Shown: positions 17,277-26,066, counted from the stretch's first letter. The stretch is DNA of 58,461 nucleotides from an uncultured Selenomonas sp. (GCA_900552565.1 USAK01000009.1:1-58461), one strand, 5' to 3'. Numbers and translations: made by a program. The notes: generated by a model not told the origin, from the letters alone.

Positions 17277-18071
17277 TTATATTGTTGACTGAATGTTTTT
17301 CTGTTTCAGCCGATGCACATACATGCGGTATTTGACATACCAGACTTCGATGAGCATGAAGTACGGCATCATCGACCTAAACATAATATGTTTGCCGTCA
17401 TCGGCATCGTAGAGCTGGAATTCCGCCGGTGAGACGTAGAGATTGACGGTCGAAAGGCTTGCCAGCGTATTGTCGTGGAGCTTCGTGATGGATATCAGCG
17501 GAATATCGCGCAGCCCGAGTTCACGTGCGACCTCAACGACGATCGGCGTTTCCCCCGACAGGGAAATCACAATAAACAGGTCATCCTTTGTCGCTGTCTC
17601 AAGTGCTGAATAGAATTCTTCCCTTGCCGGAATTTCACAGAAAAAAACATGGTCGTAGAAAAACAGGCGTTTTAGCTCATGCATAACATTGGCCTGCACG
17701 TATCCCGAAGCAAAAGCAAAAACACGGTTGGCTTCATGCACGAGGCGGCTTGCACTGTCAAAATTACGCTTGAAAATCTTTTCACCAGTCTTAAGATAGA
17801 ATGTCTTGAGGTCCTCAATGACATTCGTGTTGTAATGCGGCTGGTCGGGTTCCTCCATTTTGAGAACAGCCTTGAGTTCGCCAAAGCCGTCAAGGCCAAG
17901 TTTCTGCGCAAAACGCACAATGGTCGTGCTCGAGACGCAGCATTCCCTTGCGAGCTCATGAATGGAGATATGGCTTGCAAGTTCCCGGTGCTGCAGGATA
18001 TATTTCCAGATGACCATGTCTGTATCATTAAGGTCTTGTCGATGGGTGTTGATGAGTTCATCGAGTCGCAT
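17277..18071 (-). CDS. RpiR/MurR-family transcriptional regulator
   Basis: 264 residues: an N-terminal winged HTH (about 1-75, with SIHELARECCVSSTTIVRFAQKLGLDGF) and a SIS sugar-phosphate-binding domain (about 105-240, including FAFASGYVQ and VISLSGETP). RpiR proteins sense phosphosugars, and the maltose operon regulator of Bacillus subtilis belongs to this family. It lies just upstream of the alpha-glucoside PTS, which is its likely target. It has its own promoter and terminator. GGGGG lies 8 nt before the ATG. Whether it activates or represses is not visible. Confidence 0.92.
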   Translation of the reverse strand: MRLDELINTHRQDLNDTDMVIWKYILQHRELASHISIHELARECCVSSTTIVRFAQKLGLDGFGELKAVLKMEEPDQPHYNTNVIEDLKTFYLKTGEKIFKRNFDSASRLVHEANRVFAFASGYVQANVMHELKRLFFYDHVFFCEIPAREEFYSALETATKDDLFIVISLSGETPIVVEVARELGLRDIPLISITKLHDNTLASLSTVNLYVSPAEFQLYDADDGKHIMFRSMMPYFMLIEVWYVKYRMYVHRLKQKNIQSTI

Positions 18072-18119
18072 GCTCTATTCCCCCTAGGATATTTCTTCTT
18101 TCGTCTCTATCTTCTCTAA

Positions 18120-18148
18120 ATGATACCATCCATAGAGAAAACCGACAA
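18120..18148 (-). promoter_or_regulatory. Promoter of the RpiR regulator gene
   Basis: Minus strand: TTGTCG (18143-18148), 17-nt spacer, TATCAT (18120-18125). The distance to the start codon leaves a leader of about 40 nt. Confidence 0.6.
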
Positions 18149-18193
18149 GGCGTTCGCTCATAGATATTTTTTTATGTACCGTTAAGGAAATCA

Positions 18194-19135
18194 TTAGAAC
18201 ATGCCAAGCGTCTTCAGGACAAAGACCCAGCCGAAAATCGTAAAGCACGAAAGCCCCGTCGTATAGACGACACAGTTGCCGGCAAGATCCGCATCGCTGC
18301 CCATCTGCTGGGCCATGGCAAAGCCGGCGACGGCACACGGCGTCGCAAAAATCGCCATGAGCGTCACGAGCTCGATGCCGCGGAAGCCGAGGAAAATTGC
18401 GAGGCTCAGCATGATGGCCGGCACGATGAGGAGGCGGCCGCAAATACAACCAATGAGCTGCGGCAGATGCTCATGGTACGTACCAGCCTTGAACGAAGCA
18501 CCGAGGATAATCAGGGCAATCGGCGTCGTTGCCGCGGCAATCTGGCTGATTGGCTTCAGGATGACCTTGGGCAGAGGAATACCGAGCAGCAGGAGCGCGA
18601 AACCGAGAATAGCACCGAGAATCATCGGATTCTTAAGCACATTTCTGAGAATGCCCCAAACGTCAAAATGACCGCCGCGGAACGTCTCGAGAATAAAAAC
18701 GGAAATGATATTGTACATCGGCACAATGATGGCAATCATCATCGTCGGGATGGCCAGCTGGTCGTCACCGAAAATGTTGCTGATAATGGGGATCCCCATG
18801 ATGACGAAGTTGCTGCGGAAAATGGCCTGAATCATCGCGCCGCGGCGCTTGTTTGACTTCTCAATCAGGCAAATGACAATGCCGCCGATGACGGCCGAAG
18901 CCAAGACACCGAGAGCACCAAAGAGAATCAGATGCGGCCGGAACGTCTCGGCAATATCCGTTGTGTAGATGTTGTAGAACATCATGAAGAAGAAAAAGAT
19001 CTTAAAGACCATGCGGTTGACATGGGCCAGCTCCAGCTCCGTCAGTAATCTCATCTTCTTGACGGCCACGCCGATGAGCATCAGGAAAAACAACGGAATG
19101 ACCGCACCTATCGCGACAATCAGATTGCTTATCAT
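18194..19135 (-). CDS. AEC-family transporter (auxin efflux carrier / malate permease type)
   Basis: 313 residues starting at MISNLIVAIGAVIPLFF; the frame is open another 31 codons upstream, but that part is A+T-rich promoter DNA. Ten hydrophobic helices in two halves are visible, with Pro/Gly-rich crossing segments such as NPMILGAILGFALL and FATPCAVAGFAMAQQ. The family exports or exchanges organic anions (malate, malonate) in bacteria; the substrate here cannot be told. It stands alone between the RpiR gene and the trk operon terminator. Confidence 0.88.
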   Translation of the reverse strand: MISNLIVAIGAVIPLFFLMLIGVAVKKMRLLTELELAHVNRMVFKIFFFFMMFYNIYTTDIAETFRPHLILFGALGVLASAVIGGIVICLIEKSNKRRGAMIQAIFRSNFVIMGIPIISNIFGDDQLAIPTMMIAIIVPMYNIISVFILETFRGGHFDVWGILRNVLKNPMILGAILGFALLLLGIPLPKVILKPISQIAAATTPIALIILGASFKAGTYHEHLPQLIGCICGRLLIVPAIMLSLAIFLGFRGIELVTLMAIFATPCAVAGFAMAQQMGSDADLAGNCVVYTTGLSCFTIFGWVFVLKTLGMF

Positions 19136-19204
19136 AGGATTCCCAGCTTTCTTTCTACTATTATAATAAATGATGGCGAAATATGTTTTCAGTATATCAT
19201 AAAA

Positions 19205-19240
19205 GGGCGCAGCTGTGTCAAACATCACAGCTGCGCCCTT
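19205..19240 (-). terminator. Terminator of the trk operon
   Basis: Arms AAGGGCGCAGCTGTG and CACAGCTGCGCCCTT form a 15-bp stem with an 8-nt loop, followed on the minus strand by TTATG. A TTGACA in the loop is not counted as a promoter. Confidence 0.85.
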
Positions 19241-19270
19241 GCTTCAGCAGTAGTTCTCCTGATGGTGATT

Positions 19271-20722
19271 TTACCAGCGATGGCGGATTTTCCAGAATTC
19301 CGGACTCAGCATGACGAGCAGGGTAAAGAGCTCGAGGCGGCCGAGCAGCATCTCGATGCAGAGGATGCTCTTCGTGAAGTCGGAAAGCCCCGCAAACGTG
19401 CAGGTCGCGCCGGCGATGCCAAAGGCCGGCCCGACATTGCCAAGCGTCGTCACGCTGATGCCGATGGCATCAAATGCACCGATGCCATCAAAAGTCAGCA
19501 GCAGCGCCCAGAAGACAATACAGAAGATATAGAGAAAGAAGAACTGCCCAACGCGCAGCAGAATGGCATTGTCAACCTCCACGCCGTTCATGCGCGCACG
19601 GATGACGCGGCGCGGGCTGAGTTTCTGATGGACGACAGCCCAGGCATTCTTCGCGAGCAGTACGACCCGCGAGACCTTAATGCCGCTGGCCGTCGAGCCC
19701 GCGCAGCCGCCGCTCACCATAAGCATCATCAGAATGCCCTTGGAAAACGCCGGCCACTGGTCAAAATCGGCCGAGACAAACCCCGTCGTCGAGAGCGAGC
19801 CGACCTGAAAGCTCGCATAGCGGAAGGCCTCCGACGGTGTCATGCCCATCGCGTCGACGAGATTCCAGGTAATAAAGAACATCGCCGCCGCGAGGATGCC
19901 AAGATACGCCTTAAACTCCGTATTATTCTTGAGCACGCGCGGCCCTTTTTTCCAGACGCGGTAATAGAGGCCAAAATTGCCGCCTGCGAGAATCATAAAG
20001 AAGGTCATCCAGATCTCAAGAGCCGGATTGTCAAAATGCATGGCATTGTCATCGTAAAGCGAGAAGCCGCCCGTGCCAAGTGTGCTCATGGCATGGGCAA
20101 TGGCATCGAGAAACGAAAGCCCGCAGCCAAGGTAGATGAGACAGGCCGTCATGGTAAAGACCATATACATCGTAAAAAGGGAACGCGTCATCTCACGCAG
20201 GCGCGGCAGCACGCGGTCGCGCGTCGGCCCTGTCGTCTCGGCATTGTACATGTAAATCGTGCTCTGTCCGGCCTGCGGCAGCAGCGCGATAAAGATAACG
20301 ATGATGCCAAGGCCGCCGAACCAATGTGTCATCATACGCCAGAACAGCACGCTGAACGGCTGCGTCTCGATGCTGGTCATGACGGTCGCGCCTGTCCCCG
20401 TAAATCCTGAGATGCTCTCGAAAAGTCCGTCGAGAAAGCCGAGCGAACCGCTCAGAAGATACGGCAGCATGCCGAGAAAAGTCGCGAGCATCCAGCCAAG
20501 GCCCGTGATGGCCGCACCTTCGCGCATGGTCAGCTGCTCGTTGCCCGAACGCCCATGCATGCGCAGGGCTGTCCCCATCATCACGCAGATGAGGATGGAA
20601 ACCGCAAAGGCCGGGGCACTTTCTTCCCGACCATAAAGCGCCATAAAAAACGGGATGCAGAGGACGACGGCCTCTGCCACCACGAGACGTCCGAGGACAT
20701 AATAGATGATGTTCCAGTTCAA
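19271..20722 (-). CDS. trkH: TrkH-family K+ uptake channel subunit (first paralog)
   Basis: 483 residues, typical of TrkH. Four membrane-pore-membrane repeats are seen, each with the selectivity-filter Gly: TGTGATV, TLGTGGF, STTGFVS and TTLGNVG. The start is TTG, with AGGAGG 7 nt ahead and no nearby ATG. It forms the K+ translocating subunit that works with the TrkA ring encoded first in the operon. It lies 47 nt downstream of a second trkH, so two pores may share one TrkA. Confidence 0.93.
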   Translation of the reverse strand: MNWNIIYYVLGRLVVAEAVVLCIPFFMALYGREESAPAFAVSILICVMMGTALRMHGRSGNEQLTMREGAAITGLGWMLATFLGMLPYLLSGSLGFLDGLFESISGFTGTGATVMTSIETQPFSVLFWRMMTHWFGGLGIIVIFIALLPQAGQSTIYMYNAETTGPTRDRVLPRLREMTRSLFTMYMVFTMTACLIYLGCGLSFLDAIAHAMSTLGTGGFSLYDDNAMHFDNPALEIWMTFFMILAGGNFGLYYRVWKKGPRVLKNNTEFKAYLGILAAAMFFITWNLVDAMGMTPSEAFRYASFQVGSLSTTGFVSADFDQWPAFSKGILMMLMVSGGCAGSTASGIKVSRVVLLAKNAWAVVHQKLSPRRVIRARMNGVEVDNAILLRVGQFFFLYIFCIVFWALLLTFDGIGAFDAIGISVTTLGNVGPAFGIAGATCTFAGLSDFTKSILCIEMLLGRLELFTLLVMLSPEFWKIRHRW

Positions 20723-20769
20723 GCCGCTGCCTCCTTTCCTGAATTTATGTGAATCTGAAACTTATCCAT

Positions 20770-22248
20770 TCACCAGTGCTTGCTAACCGACCGGATGCCG
20801 CCATCGATAAGCACGAAGAAGGAAAATATCTCGATACGGCCAAGAATCATAAGGAACGAGCAGAAGAGCTCCAGCCAATGCGGAGCCCCGGCAAACCCCG
20901 CGATGCCGAAGAGGTCGGCCGTCGAGCCCGTGCTCGTCAGGCAGCCCGCCGCAATGCCCATAGCCTGCATGAGACTTACGCCTGAAAGCGATATGACAAT
21001 CGATGACAGGATGAACAGACTGAAAAACAGGTAGAAAAACGACAGGACGCGGCCGACAATCTTCATCGGCACAGGCAGCCCGTCAATCTTGATGCTCACG
21101 ACCATATGCGGGTGCAACGTATGGCGGACTTCTGTCACCGCCATGCGCATGAGGACCAGCAGACGCATGACCTTAAGGCCACCGCCAGCCGAGCCGATGC
21201 AGCCGCCGACAAAGACAAACACCAGAAGCAGCAGGCGCGAAAAATCCGGCCAGTCCCAGCACGGTGCTGAGACAAAGCCGCTTGTCGACAGGAACGACGC
21301 GGCCTGAAAGAAGCCGTAGCGCAGACTGTCCTCCACGCCGTAAACACCGGTGCGGCAGAGATTCCACGCAATGAGGCCGCCGCCTGCAAAGAGCAGTGCC
21401 AGATAGGCCTGCAGCTCCGTATCGCGGAATATCAGACGCAGGCTCCGCCGGTCCCATGCCTTCCAGCAAAGCAGCGGATTGAGTCCGGCCATAATCATGG
21501 AAATCCCCGCCGCGAGCTCCAATGTCGGACTGTGGTGCGTCATAAAGGCTTCCGGCAGGGCCGTACCGCTTGACGAAAGTGTCACCATCGCCCGCATCAG
21601 GGCAGAAAACGGCTCAATGCCCGCCGAAAGATACAATAAAAAGGAAAGGCCGGTCAATGACACATAAACGCCAAAGCCCTGACGGGCCGACTCGGCCATC
21701 TTGTTCCAGACGGGGCTGAAGAAAATGCTCTGCCGCGCCGAAAGCGTCAGGCCGAAGCAGCCGCTGACCTGCGGCAGCACAGTCGATAAGATGATGATGA
21801 AATTGAGGCCCCCGAGCCAGTTCATGAGGCTGTGCCAGAGAATCAGACTCGGCTTCACGCTGCCATGGGCATAGTCAAGGCAAGAAAGTCCCGTCGTCGT
21901 AATGGCTGCCACACTCTCAAAAAGAGCATCGACAGGATTGGGCAAAATCCCCGAAAGCACATAGGGCATCATGCCGAGCACCGAGAGCAACGGCCAGACG
22001 AGCACCATAAAAAGAGCGCCTTCCCAGACATGGATTTGACGCTTATGGTCGCGTCCGAGCCAGCCAAAGCCCATACCTAAGGCAATGGCCAGCACGGCGG
22101 GAATGAGATAGACCCAGCTGTTCCCTTCCTGACCAAGCAGACTGTCTGCAAAAGGCACGAGCATCGCGAAGCCAATAATCTCGGAGACACCGCCCATGAG
22201 CAGCCAGAAAATATCCAGTTCACGCCGGCTCTGCCGTAATCTCAACAT
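20770..22248 (-). CDS. TrkH-family K+ uptake channel subunit (second paralog)
   Basis: 492 residues from ATG 22248 with GAGAGGGC ahead; the longer open frame would overlap trkA. The filter motifs differ from the first paralog: TTTGLSC, SSSGTAL, STSGFVS and TSTGSTA. All four filter Gly are kept, so it is probably functional. It begins 13 nt after the trkA stop. The protein is quite diverged from the neighbour, which argues for different ion affinity or selectivity (K+ versus Na+), but that is inference. Confidence 0.9.
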   Translation of the reverse strand: MLRLRQSRRELDIFWLLMGGVSEIIGFAMLVPFADSLLGQEGNSWVYLIPAVLAIALGMGFGWLGRDHKRQIHVWEGALFMVLVWPLLSVLGMMPYVLSGILPNPVDALFESVAAITTTGLSCLDYAHGSVKPSLILWHSLMNWLGGLNFIIILSTVLPQVSGCFGLTLSARQSIFFSPVWNKMAESARQGFGVYVSLTGLSFLLYLSAGIEPFSALMRAMVTLSSSGTALPEAFMTHHSPTLELAAGISMIMAGLNPLLCWKAWDRRSLRLIFRDTELQAYLALLFAGGGLIAWNLCRTGVYGVEDSLRYGFFQAASFLSTSGFVSAPCWDWPDFSRLLLLVFVFVGGCIGSAGGGLKVMRLLVLMRMAVTEVRHTLHPHMVVSIKIDGLPVPMKIVGRVLSFFYLFFSLFILSSIVISLSGVSLMQAMGIAAGCLTSTGSTADLFGIAGFAGAPHWLELFCSFLMILGRIEIFSFFVLIDGGIRSVSKHW

Positions 22249-22261
22249 TGCCCAAGCCCTC

Positions 22262-23614
22262 TCATTCTTTTCCCTTGAAATACTGCATGACCTTCTTCGA
22301 AAACTGCGTCTGGATAAAGAGAATCGTCCGGTCCCCCGGCTGCAGCACCGTAGCACCATCCGGAATGACGGCCTCGCCTTCGCGCACGTAAGCGCAGACG
22401 AGGCATTCGCGCGGCAGCTTCGCCTTCATCAAAGGCTTGCCTGCTACGGGCGCCCCTTCCTGCACGATGACCTCGACAGCCTCGGCCTTCGCCCCCTCGA
22501 GCAGCGAAACCGAGACCACGCCGCCGCGGCGGGCAAAGGCCAAAACCTCGCTTGCCGAGAGCAGGCGCGCCGACAAAACGACATCGACGCCGACTTTTTC
22601 CATGAGCTCGACGTATTCGTTGCGTGCGACGCGCACGACCGTCTTCGTCTTGTTATGGGACATATGGCGTGCCAAAAGGGCCAGCATGAGGTTGAGCTTA
22701 TCATCCTCGGTCAGGCAGACGACGACATCAGCCTCAGCCACGCCTTCTTCGGTCAAAAGGTCGATATCCGTGCCATCGCCGCAGATGGCAATGCCGTCGA
22801 CGAGTTTGTCGGCCATGAGGCGGCAGCGGTCCGGGTCCTTATCGATGACTTTGATATGAACGCCCTGTTTTTCGAGCATGGGTGCTAAAGCGCGGCCCGC
22901 ACGGCCCGCGCCGATGATGACGACGCGGTGCAATTTGCGCGCATCGCGCTGCACAAACGTCTGGCTGAACTTCTCGATTTCCTCAGGAATGCCGATGAAA
23001 TACGCATTGTCATGCGGCAGCAGGCAGTCATCGCCATGTGGGATAATCATGCGGTGGTCGCGGAAAATCATGCCCGCAAGTACCCCTTTAGGGAAATCGA
23101 TGTCCTTGAACGGGATATTCGCCAGCGGCGACGAACGGCGGACTTTCGTCTCGAACAAGCGAATCTTGCCATGGGCAAAATCCTCGACATCGAGAGCTGC
23201 TGGCGTCATGAGGATGCGGTTAATCTCGTTGGCCGTGATGAGCTCCGGATTGAGCATGAGGTCGATATCAAAGTTTTCCTTGAGATAATCCTTGGCCTCG
23301 CTCATGAACTGCATATCGCGGATGCGCGCAATCGTATGCTTGATGCCGTGTTTCTTCGCAAGAATGCAGGCGACCATGTTGACCTCGTCACTGGCCGTCA
23401 CGGCAATCAGGATGTCCGCCCCGCGGATATCGGGGTCATTCATCGTGATAGGGCTCGCGCCGTTGGCAAAGATAGTCAGGACATCGAGGGTATTCTTGAC
23501 CGCCTCGAGCTGACTCTCATCATGATCTATGACAATCACATCGAACTGTTCCTTTGAAAGCAGTGCAGCTATGCTGTACCCGAGCTTGCCCGCTCCGACC
23601 ACGACAATACGCAA
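22262..23614 (-). CDS. trkA: Trk system K+ uptake regulatory protein TrkA
   Basis: 450 residues with two RCK halves: NAD-binding GAGKLG at the N-terminus and GAGRAG near residue 230, each followed by a TrkA-C domain. The start is inferred as TTG 23614, with AGGAG 8 nt ahead, giving the family N-terminus LRIVVVGAGKLG; the frame is open 14 codons further without a good RBS. It binds nucleotides and gates TrkH on the inner face of the membrane. It is first in a three-gene operon with two trkH genes. Confidence 0.93.
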   Translation of the reverse strand: MRIVVVGAGKLGYSIAALLSKEQFDVIVIDHDESQLEAVKNTLDVLTIFANGASPITMNDPDIRGADILIAVTASDEVNMVACILAKKHGIKHTIARIRDMQFMSEAKDYLKENFDIDLMLNPELITANEINRILMTPAALDVEDFAHGKIRLFETKVRRSSPLANIPFKDIDFPKGVLAGMIFRDHRMIIPHGDDCLLPHDNAYFIGIPEEIEKFSQTFVQRDARKLHRVVIIGAGRAGRALAPMLEKQGVHIKVIDKDPDRCRLMADKLVDGIAICGDGTDIDLLTEEGVAEADVVVCLTEDDKLNLMLALLARHMSHNKTKTVVRVARNEYVELMEKVGVDVVLSARLLSASEVLAFARRGGVVSVSLLEGAKAEAVEVIVQEGAPVAGKPLMKAKLPRECLVCAYVREGEAVIPDGATVLQPGDRTILFIQTQFSKKVMQYFKGKE

Positions 23615-23704
23615 AGCGACGATCTCCTGTTGCTGAAAACTTCGATAAATAAACAACGCAAACGATGCAAATCATCCTGTAATACCCAAAGACGTTTTGC
23701 TGTT

Positions 23705-23733
23705 ATTATATCATCTCTGTCATTTTCGAACAA
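23705..23733 (-). promoter_or_regulatory. Promoter of the trkA-trkH-trkH operon
   Basis: Minus strand: TTGTTC (23728-23733), 17-nt spacer and TATAAT (23705-23710), preceded by TG to give an extended -10. The leader is about 85 nt and no known c-di-AMP riboswitch was recognised in it. Confidence 0.7.
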
Positions 23734-23756
23734 ATTTCCTGCAGTTTTGCCAAGAA

Positions 23757-23786
23757 AAAACAGACAGGGGCCCTATGGCTCCTGTC
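23757..23786 (-). terminator. Terminator of cysK
   Basis: Stem GACAGGgGCC (23763-23772) with GGCtCCTGTC (23777-23786) and a 4-nt loop, followed on the minus strand by TGTTTTTTC. Confidence 0.8.
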
Positions 23787-23833
23787 CTGAAATGTGTGTA
23801 TATGGAATATGTGAGGTGAGAGATACCCAACAA

Positions 23834-24766
23834 TTATTCTGCGAAAAGTTCCGTGGAGAGGTAACGGTCGCCCGTATCCGGCAACAGAGCTACGATGTTC
23901 TTGCCCTCAAATTCCGGACGCTTTGCGAGTTCGATGGCAGCAGAAAGAGCTGCACCGGAGGAAATGCCGATGAGCACGCCCTCGACATGCGAGAACTGGC
24001 GGCCATACTTGAAGGCATCGTCATTGGCAACAGCGATGACTTCATCATAGACCTTCGTATCGAGCGTCTCCGGCACAAAGCCGGCGCCGATGCCCTGAAT
24101 CTTATGCGGGCCAGCCTGACCTTTCGAAAGGACCGGGCTCGTCTCCGGCTCAACAGCGACGACACGAATGTCCTTGTTCTGTTTCTTGAGGTAGTGGCCA
24201 ACGCCCGTCAGCGTGCCGCCCGTGCCGACACCAGCGATGAAGGCATCGACTTTGCCGTCGAGGTCGTTGTAGATTTCCGGACCCGTCGTTGCTTCATGGG
24301 CAGCCGGATTGGCCGGATTGTTGAACTGCTCCGGAATGAAAGAATTCGGAATGCCCTTGGCGAGTTCCTCAGCCTTGGCAATCGCGCCCTTCATGCCCTT
24401 GGAACCGTCCGTCAGGACAATCTTGGCACCATAGGCCTTGAGCAGGTTGCGGCGCTCGACACTCATCGTCTCCGGCATCGTCAGGATGGCTTTGTAGCCG
24501 CGGGCTGCTGCGACACTTGCCAGGCCAATGCCCGTGTTGCCGGACGTCGGCTCGATAATCGTAGCCCCCGGTTTGAGCTTGCCGTCTTTTTCAGCCTGCT
24601 CAATCATGGCCTTCGCAATGCGGTCCTTGACGGAGCCTGCCGGATTGAAGTACTCCAGCTTAGCGTAGATGTTGGCTTTGAGGCCATTGGCCTTGATGAA
24701 ATTGTTGGCCTTCAGGAGCGGCGTGCCGCCAATCAGTTCCGTGACGCTATTGTAAACTTTACCCAT
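23834..24766 (-). CDS. cysK: O-acetylserine sulfhydrylase (cysteine synthase A)
   Basis: 310 residues, standard for CysK. The PLP lysine is in GSVKDR (Lys 47), the substrate loop is PTSGNTGIG (about 74), the PLP phosphate loop is GTGGTLTG (about 182) and GISSGAA lies near residue 270. It makes cysteine from O-acetylserine and sulfide. GGAGG is 8 nt before the ATG. The gene diverges from an Rrf2-family regulator and both promoters share an inverted-repeat motif, so local control by cysteine supply is likely. No cysE lies next to it. Confidence 0.96.
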   Translation of the reverse strand: MGKVYNSVTELIGGTPLLKANNFIKANGLKANIYAKLEYFNPAGSVKDRIAKAMIEQAEKDGKLKPGATIIEPTSGNTGIGLASVAAARGYKAILTMPETMSVERRNLLKAYGAKIVLTDGSKGMKGAIAKAEELAKGIPNSFIPEQFNNPANPAAHEATTGPEIYNDLDGKVDAFIAGVGTGGTLTGVGHYLKKQNKDIRVVAVEPETSPVLSKGQAGPHKIQGIGAGFVPETLDTKVYDEVIAVANDDAFKYGRQFSHVEGVLIGISSGAALSAAIELAKRPEFEGKNIVALLPDTGDRYLSTELFAE

Positions 24767-24808
24767 GGTGAATACCTCCGTTGTTTTTGTCTATGTCAGT
24801 TGTTTTAA

Positions 24809-24862
24809 AAACATATATGATTAATATGTTTATATATTACCACAGGCCTATCATCTTGTCAA
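24809..24862 (-). promoter_or_regulatory. cysK promoter with 23-bp operator
   Basis: Minus strand: consensus TTGACA (24857-24862), 17-nt spacer, TAATAT (24834-24839). Just downstream lies AAACATAT-N7-ATATGTTT (24809-24831), a perfect 8-bp-arm inverted repeat around the start of transcription. Its core ACATA-N9-TATGT recurs at the divergent promoter. Confidence 0.8.
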
Positions 24863-24879
24863 CAGGAATTCTCAGGGGA

Positions 24880-24943
24880 TTGACTTTTTCACATATTTTT
24901 ACTATGATATAGTATACGAGAATGACATATAGTTTTAGTATGT
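24880..24943 (+). promoter_or_regulatory. rrf2 promoter with matching operator core
   Basis: TTGACT (24880-24885), 17-nt spacer, TATGAT (24903-24908). ACATA-N9-TATGT (24925-24929, 24939-24943) follows within the transcribed leader, with exactly the spacing found at cysK. Autoregulation by the encoded protein is inferred. Confidence 0.75.
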
Positions 24944-24970
24944 ATATAATGAAGAAACGAGGGAATATAG

Positions 24971-25417
24971 ATGAAGATTTCCGCCAAAGGCCGTTACGGG
25001 CTCGCAGCCATGACGTATCTGGCCCGCAATTATTCTTGCGGCACGCCGATTACGATTGTCCAGATTTCCAAAAAACTTGGCATTTCCAAGATTTACCTCG
25101 AACAGGTATTTGCCCTGTTGAAGCGCGCTGCGCTCGTCAATTCCATCAAGGGCAGCCAGGGCGGCTACCAGCTGGCCTGCGCCCCGCGCGACATCACGCC
25201 GTATGACATCCTTTCGGCCATCGAGCTCTCCCTGATGGAAAAGACGGCACCTGCTGCCAAGGACAAGATGCCGGAGCTCGACCGCGCACTGGCCAGCTGC
25301 GTCTTCAACCCGCTGGACGAGGCCATCCGCAAGACGCTCTCGTCGATATCACTCGACGATATCCTCACGGCCATCGATAAGGAAAAATCGGCAGAGAGCC
25401 TGATGTACTTTATCTGA
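24971..25417 (+). CDS. Rrf2-family transcriptional regulator (CymR/CysR-like)
   Basis: 148 residues, typical for Rrf2. The winged HTH begins MKISAKGRYGLAAMTYLA, with ITIVQISKKLGISKIYLEQV as recognition unit and GSQGGYQLA as the wing. The three-Cys iron-sulfur cluster pattern of IscR/NsrR is absent, which points to the CymR type that controls cysteine metabolism, in Bacillus as a complex with CysK. Divergence from cysK and the shared operator support this. The start has GAGGGA upstream. Confidence 0.92.
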   Translation: MKISAKGRYGLAAMTYLARNYSCGTPITIVQISKKLGISKIYLEQVFALLKRAALVNSIKGSQGGYQLACAPRDITPYDILSAIELSLMEKTAPAAKDKMPELDRALASCVFNPLDEAIRKTLSSISLDDILTAIDKEKSAESLMYFI

Positions 25418-25461
25418 CGGCCAAAAACAGTTGAAAATTGAAGCTAAAAGATGAAAAATGC

Positions 25462-25499
25462 GGCAGTTCATTGATTATTCCTTTGAACTGCCCTATTAT
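25462..25499 (+). terminator. Terminator of the rrf2 gene
   Basis: Stem GGCAGTTCA (25462-25470) with TGAACTGCC (25484-25492), 13-nt loop, followed by CTATTATTTA. The T-run is imperfect. Confidence 0.6.
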
Positions 25500-25608
25500 T
25501 TAGGCGAAAAAGTGACCATTCTACGATTATTTGTATAGAAAACGTTATCTTATTGGGATTAATTCCACAAAATCATCGTTTTTTCAAATTTGAGGCGTAA
25601 AATGCGGG

Positions 25609-25765
25609 TTAACATCATTTTCAATCTGTAGTATAATAACCGTAAGTTGTGAAGGATACGCCCCTATCCCTCTCATCGCTTACAACAGCCCGCAAGTTTT
25701 CATTGCATGAGTTCCTGTCTTTCGGCAGCGGAGTCATGCTGTCGGTTTTGTTGGAGGTGTTTCCC
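25609..25765 (+). promoter_or_regulatory. Promoter and 120-nt leader of the small 77-residue gene
   Basis: TTAACA (25609-25614), 17-nt spacer, consensus TATAAT (25632-25637), start near 25644. The leader to 25765 is long for so small a gene. It carries an open frame from ATG 25649 that runs in frame into the downstream gene, but codon use and sequence look non-coding. No known riboswitch class was recognised. The rest of the gap 25493-25608 holds nothing I can identify. Confidence 0.65.
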
Positions 25766-25999
25766 ATGATGATCGACAACATTCGCGTTATCATCGAACA
25801 GGGTCCCTTCTCCGCGGAAGACGCACAGTATTATATCGAACGTATCAAAGCTACTACGAAATTTACCTTGAAAAAAATCACATTTACACGTTCCGATACT
25901 TATCTGGATATCCGTTATGCATTTGCAGAGATTCCATTTGAGCGTATCCGCCGAGTTCCATTGGCGGCCCCACCAGAAAAACGTGCTGTAAATAACTGA
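25766..25999 (+). CDS. Small conserved-looking protein of unknown function
   Basis: 77 residues starting MMIDNIRVIIEQ, with TTGGAGGTG 6 nt before the ATG; this strong site decides the start over ATG 25649. The protein is soluble, mixed alpha/beta and charged, with a helix SAEDAQYYIERIKATTKF, strands LKKITFTRSDTYLDIRYAF and a Pro-rich tail. No motif I recognise. It has its own strong promoter and a strong terminator, so it is a single-gene transcript of about 400 nt that is probably well expressed. Confidence 0.7.
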   Translation: MMIDNIRVIIEQGPFSAEDAQYYIERIKATTKFTLKKITFTRSDTYLDIRYAFAEIPFERIRRVPLAAPPEKRAVNN

Positions 26000-26017
26000 T
26001 TTTATCAGTTCGTAAGA

Positions 26018-26054
26018 AAGAAAGCCCCGAAGCATTTTGCTTCGGGGCTTTCTT
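26018..26054. terminator. Bidirectional terminator between the small gene and scrB
   Basis: A perfect 16-bp stem AAGAAAGCCCCGAAGC / GCTTCGGGGCTTTCTT with a 5-nt loop serves the two converging genes. Confidence 0.92.
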
Positions 26055-26066
26055 ATGTTCTCTATA

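Noticed and set aside
19211..19225. TTGACA as -35 of the AEC transporter
   Set aside because: It lies in the loop and arm of the trk terminator, and no well-spaced -10 follows.
19262..20410. 382-codon open frame opposite trkH
   Set aside because: Low-complexity Arg/His/Ala composition typical of antisense frames.
25649..25765. Upstream extension of the 77-residue protein from ATG 25649
   Set aside because: The start would fall at the predicted transcription start with no ribosome site, while TTGGAGGTG supports ATG 25766.
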